Source of the DNA: Burkholderiales bacterium
GTDB lineage: Bacteria > Pseudomonadota > Gammaproteobacteria > Burkholderiales > Burkholderiaceae_C
Reading direction: 5' to 3'
Assembly (NCBI GenBank): GCA_017307855.1
Contig: JAFKGD010000002.1
Span: forward strand, 124,001-188,000
DNA: 64,000 nucleotides
The position numbers and the translations under genes are program-made. This document shows positions 61,143 through 64,000 of the stretch, piece by piece; positions within the stretch are counted from its first letter, which is position 1; the number at the start of each line of letters is the position of its first letter. The notes beneath the pieces were generated by a model. That model was not told where the DNA came from. It made no database searches and saw nothing but the letters and a program-made list of their open reading frames with translations.

Positions 61143-64000
61143 ATGTCGAAAAATCGCCACCTCCATATCGAAAGCGGCGGAGCCTCCGTTCGCATTCAGT
61201 TCGCAGCGGTGGCGCTGATGGCTCTGCTGCCCGCATTGGTCGTGCTCGGCCTGCAGGTGTATGAGGTGGCCCACCGGAGCCGGGCGCATGAAGGCGAACG
61301 CACCAGCGCCGTCCTCCAGCAGGTGGTGCGTTCGGCCGAAGCCGGTCTTGGCGAAGCCCGGCAGTCGCTCGACGAGCTGCGGCGCATCGCGATGTCCGGC
61401 ACGGAGGGCTGTGGCGAGCGGTTGCGCGAACTCGTGCGCTCGAGGGACAGCATCGCCTCCGCCGTCATTGCCGACGCCACCGGTGAAGTGGTGTGCGACA
61501 GCGCGGCCACGCGGTCGGGCCCGCGCACCGTGGCATCGCGCAGCTTGCTGGGCGAGGCGCTGGCCTCCAGCTCGTACGTCGTCTCGGCCATCTCGCGCAG
61601 CCGCATCACGGGCCGGCGCGTGATTGCAGTGGGTCAGGCCTTGCGCGACGGGGACGGCAGGCCGCGCGGGGCCGTCTTCGCGGGGGTCGAGCCGGCCGTG
61701 TTCCTGCGTCAGGACATGGGCGCCGCCTTGCCGCCCGGCAGTGCCATCGTTGTCCTGGACCGCCATGGCGGTCTGATCGATCACCACATCGACACTTCAG
61801 CACCTGCGCCTGGCGCGCAGGTGATCGCCGAAGGCCCGGTGGAGAGGCTGAGGCAGATGATCGCCGCCGGCATGGCCCCGCCCGATTCGAGCAGCTTCGA
61901 TCCGTACTACCGCGTCTTCTCCGCCACCAGCCGTGCTGGAACCGAAGGCGCCTTCCACGTCGCCGTGATCGCTCCGAGGGTCGATGTTCCGTCCGGCGCG
62001 GACGAGCGCGCCTGGCCGCTCGTCGTGGCCAGCATGCTGATCATTGCGCTGGGCGTGGCCTGCGGCTGGCACTTCACCAACCGGCTGTTCCTGCGGCCGA
62101 TCGCCGCGCTCCATGCCTTTGCCCGCCAGGCACAGCGCGGCGAGACTCCCCCGCCCTTGCGCCTGCCCAGGTCAGCGGCCCTGGAGCTGCACCGTACGGC
62201 AGCGGTGCTCAACGAGGCGATGGAGCAGCTCGCCCGCAACCGGGACGCGCTGGAAGCCCGGCTGCAGCAGAGCAACGACACGCTGTTGATGCAGAAGCTC
62301 TTCCTGCACACGCTGCGTGACGGCGTGGCGGCGGTGGACATGAAGGGCAACTTCCTGGTCTACAACGACGTGATCGCCAAGATCTTTCCGGGGCGCACGC
62401 TGGTGCCCACCGAAGAGTGTCCCGGCGCCTACGGAGCGCACGACCCCGAGACGGGCGAACTCATCGACTACCGGGAGATGCCGGTCTACCGCGCCTGGCA
62501 GGGAAAGCGCGGGCGCATGGACATCGAGATCCGCAACGCGCGCTTCCCGCGTGGGCGCATCTTCCGGCACCGCTACCAGCCGCTGGTTCACGATGGCCGG
62601 ATCATCGGGGCCTCCATCGTGCTGAGCGACGTCGATGCCACGGCGCGGCTGGAACGCCGGCGCAAGGCCGACATGCAGACCATGCAGGTGCTGAACCGTC
62701 GTCTGGAGGCGGCTGCTGCCGCCGCCACCATCGGCTACTGGGAACTCGACGCCGCTTCGGGCCAGCTCTGGTGGTCCCGGGATTGCTATCGAATCTTCGG
62801 CATTCCCCAGGGCCAGGCCGTGAGCCTGCCGGATCTGGCCGATGCCGTCCATCCCGACGACAGGACGGTGTATGCCGGGCTGCAGGCCCGCATGTCCACG
62901 CACGACGGGCCTTACGAAGCGCGGGTGCGTATATACACCCAGACCGGAGAGATCCGGTGGCTGCTGATCCAGGGCCGGCCGACGGCGACCGGCGGTGCAC
63001 AGGCCACGCACACCGGCATCTACAAGGATGTGACGGAGAGGCAGCTGCAGAGCGACCAGAACGACATGCTCATGCGCGCGGTGCAGAAGATCAACGATCT
63101 GGTGATGATCTTCCAGACTTCCGGCAACGACATCGCCGAGGCCCAGTGCCTCTTTGTCAACGATGCCATGCGCGCCGCGCTCGGCTCGCAGCCCAGCGTG
63201 GCGGTGCTCCAGCAGCGCCTCAGGCGTTCGGACGGCACGCGACAGGTCCAGATGGCTCTGGACCTCGGCAGCGCGCGCCGCTTCTCGGCTCAGCTGGTTC
63301 CGGCCGACTCGGTGTCGGCACGCTGGCTGGACGTCGAAATCAACCCGCTGCGCCACCCGTTCGCCGCCGACGACCTCTGCGTGTGGATCGTCATGGCGCG
63401 CGACGTGACCGAACAGCACCACTTCGAGCAGGCCAACCGGCGGCTGCTGCGCGACATGCAGCGCCTCAACGAGACGCTTGAATCCGAAGTGCGCGAGCGC
63501 ACGCTCGAGCTCGAACGCGAGAAGTCCTACTACAAGGCCCTGGCCGACAACATTCCGCAGTACCTGTGGCGGTACGAGGAGAGCCGGGGTCTGACCTACG
63601 TCAACCGGCGCTGGAGCGAGCTGATCGGCTCCCAGGATCCGCTGCGCGATTCGCTGTCCCTCGTGCGCAAGTACATGCATCCGGACGATCTGGCGGAAAT
63701 GCGCTCGCTGCTGAAGGTGCATGCCCGCACCCGCACGTCGTTCAAGGGAACGCACCGCTTCCTGCGCAACGGCGTCTACGACATGACCACGGCCTATGTG
63801 GCGGCCCCGATCCTGGACGCCCAGGGCAACGTCGAATCATGGGTGGGCCTGGACATCGACATCTCCGACCGCATAAAGGCCGAAGCCGAGTTGCGCGAGT
63901 CCAATGCCTTCCTGCAATCGTTCTGCTATTCCGTATCGCACGACCTGCGCTCGCCGCTGTCGCTCATCGACGGTTTCTCCAACCTGGCCATCCGGCAACT
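61143..64000 (+). CDS. Multi-PAS sensor histidine kinase (3' truncated)
   Basis: The open frame starts at ATG 61143 and runs off the window after 952 codons. A short cytoplasmic lead precedes helix 1 (VALMALLPALVVLGLQVY, about 23-40). A Cache-like periplasmic domain follows, then helix 2 (VVASMLIIALGVACGW, about 293-308) and a HAMP-like linker. At least three PAS-type sections follow (AAAATIGYWELDAASGQLWW; EAQCLFVNDAMRAALG; ADNIPQYLWRYEESRGL). The last visible residues form the HisKA H-box with H933 (YSVSHDLRSPLSLIDGFSN). The ATPase domain lies outside. It is a membrane sensor kinase, perhaps hybrid, whose partner regulator is not visible. Confidence 0.92.
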   Translation, partial: MSKNRHLHIESGGASVRIQFAAVALMALLPALVVLGLQVYEVAHRSRAHEGERTSAVLQQVVRSAEAGLGEARQSLDELRRIAMSGTEGCGERLRELVRSRDSIASAVIADATGEVVCDSAATRSGPRTVASRSLLGEALASSSYVVSAISRSRITGRRVIAVGQALRDGDGRPRGAVFAGVEPAVFLRQDMGAALPPGSAIVVLDRHGGLIDHHIDTSAPAPGAQVIAEGPVERLRQMIAAGMAPPDSSSFDPYYRVFSATSRAGTEGAFHVAVIAPRVDVPSGADERAWPLVVASMLIIALGVACGWHFTNRLFLRPIAALHAFARQAQRGETPPPLRLPRSAALELHRTAAVLNEAMEQLARNRDALEARLQQSNDTLLMQKLFLHTLRDGVAAVDMKGNFLVYNDVIAKIFPGRTLVPTEECPGAYGAHDPETGELIDYREMPVYRAWQGKRGRMDIEIRNARFPRGRIFRHRYQPLVHDGRIIGASIVLSDVDATARLERRRKADMQTMQVLNRRLEAAAAAATIGYWELDAASGQLWWSRDCYRIFGIPQGQAVSLPDLADAVHPDDRTVYAGLQARMSTHDGPYEARVRIYTQTGEIRWLLIQGRPTATGGAQATHTGIYKDVTERQLQSDQNDMLMRAVQKINDLVMIFQTSGNDIAEAQCLFVNDAMRAALGSQPSVAVLQQRLRRSDGTRQVQMALDLGSARRFSAQLVPADSVSARWLDVEINPLRHPFAADDLCVWIVMARDVTEQHHFEQANRRLLRDMQRLNETLESEVRERTLELEREKSYYKALADNIPQYLWRYEESRGLTYVNRRWSELIGSQDPLRDSLSLVRKYMHPDDLAEMRSLLKVHARTRTSFKGTHRFLRNGVYDMTTAYVAAPILDAQGNVESWVGLDIDISDRIKAEAELRESNAFLQSFCYSVSHDLRSPLSLIDGFSNLAIRQ

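Overview
This is a 64 kb stretch of a GC-rich chromosome that reads as Burkholderiales, most likely Comamonadaceae. The evidence is the strongly GC-biased third codon positions, four periplasmic Bug/TctC solute receptors scattered among catabolic genes, alaS of normal length, and many small catabolic modules each paired with an IclR or AraC regulator. Gene density is high. I saw no rRNA, tRNA, CRISPR array, insertion sequence or prophage gene. The window cuts a GntR regulator at its left edge and a histidine kinase at its right edge.

Layout. 1-5.6 kb: the end of a GntR/FCD regulator, alaS, and a SulP anion transporter carrying a C-terminal cyclic-nucleotide-binding-like domain. 5.6-19.5 kb: a catabolic region with an IclR regulator, ketopantoate-reductase-like protein, PLP aminotransferase, three Bug receptors, cupin, HpcH/HpaI aldolase, flavin reductase, amidohydrolase, a two-subunit class I fumarase/tartrate-dehydratase-like hydro-lyase, a D-2-hydroxyacid dehydrogenase and an AraC regulator. 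Three promoters here share the palindrome TTTTCW-N5-TGAAAA, which marks a small regulon. 19.5-32.7 kb: a tight ten-gene minus-strand operon (two thiolases, two CoA ligases, PaaN-type aldehyde dehydrogenase, carotenoid-oxygenase-family protein, hydrolase, Bug receptor, nitronate monooxygenase, thioesterase) with a divergent IclR regulator. It resembles a route that cleaves and shortens the side chain of an aromatic or isoprenoid acid.

32.7-42.0 kb: a CaiB-type CoA transferase, a Tm-1-like (UPF0261) protein, an SRPBCC protein and a TIM-barrel PEP-hydrolase-family protein, with a complete branched-chain-type ABC importer (SBP, LivG, LivF, LivH, LivM). An AraC gene sits on the opposite strand in the middle of the transporter genes. 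42.2-50.1 kb: kdpABCDE, high-affinity potassium uptake with its own two-component system. 50.3-56.3 kb: an NAD-dependent epimerase-like protein, an alpha/beta-barrel protein and an IclR regulator, divergent from a TRAP transporter operon (dctP, dctQ, dctM) that contains a divergent type II dehydroquinase. 56.4-64 kb: a large autotransporter with an extended signal peptide, a Cache-like membrane protein with no output domain, and a divergent multi-PAS histidine kinase across an AT-rich intergenic island.

The overall picture is a versatile scavenger of organic acids and aromatic compounds, with each uptake system wired to a local enzyme set and regulator. The non-coding observations most worth following are the shared palindrome and a 42-bp inverted repeat near 10 kb. 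The gene-level ones are the split Tm-1-like locus, the carotenoid oxygenase inside a CoA-dependent degradation operon, and the TRAP-linked dehydroquinase with altered substrate-site residues.
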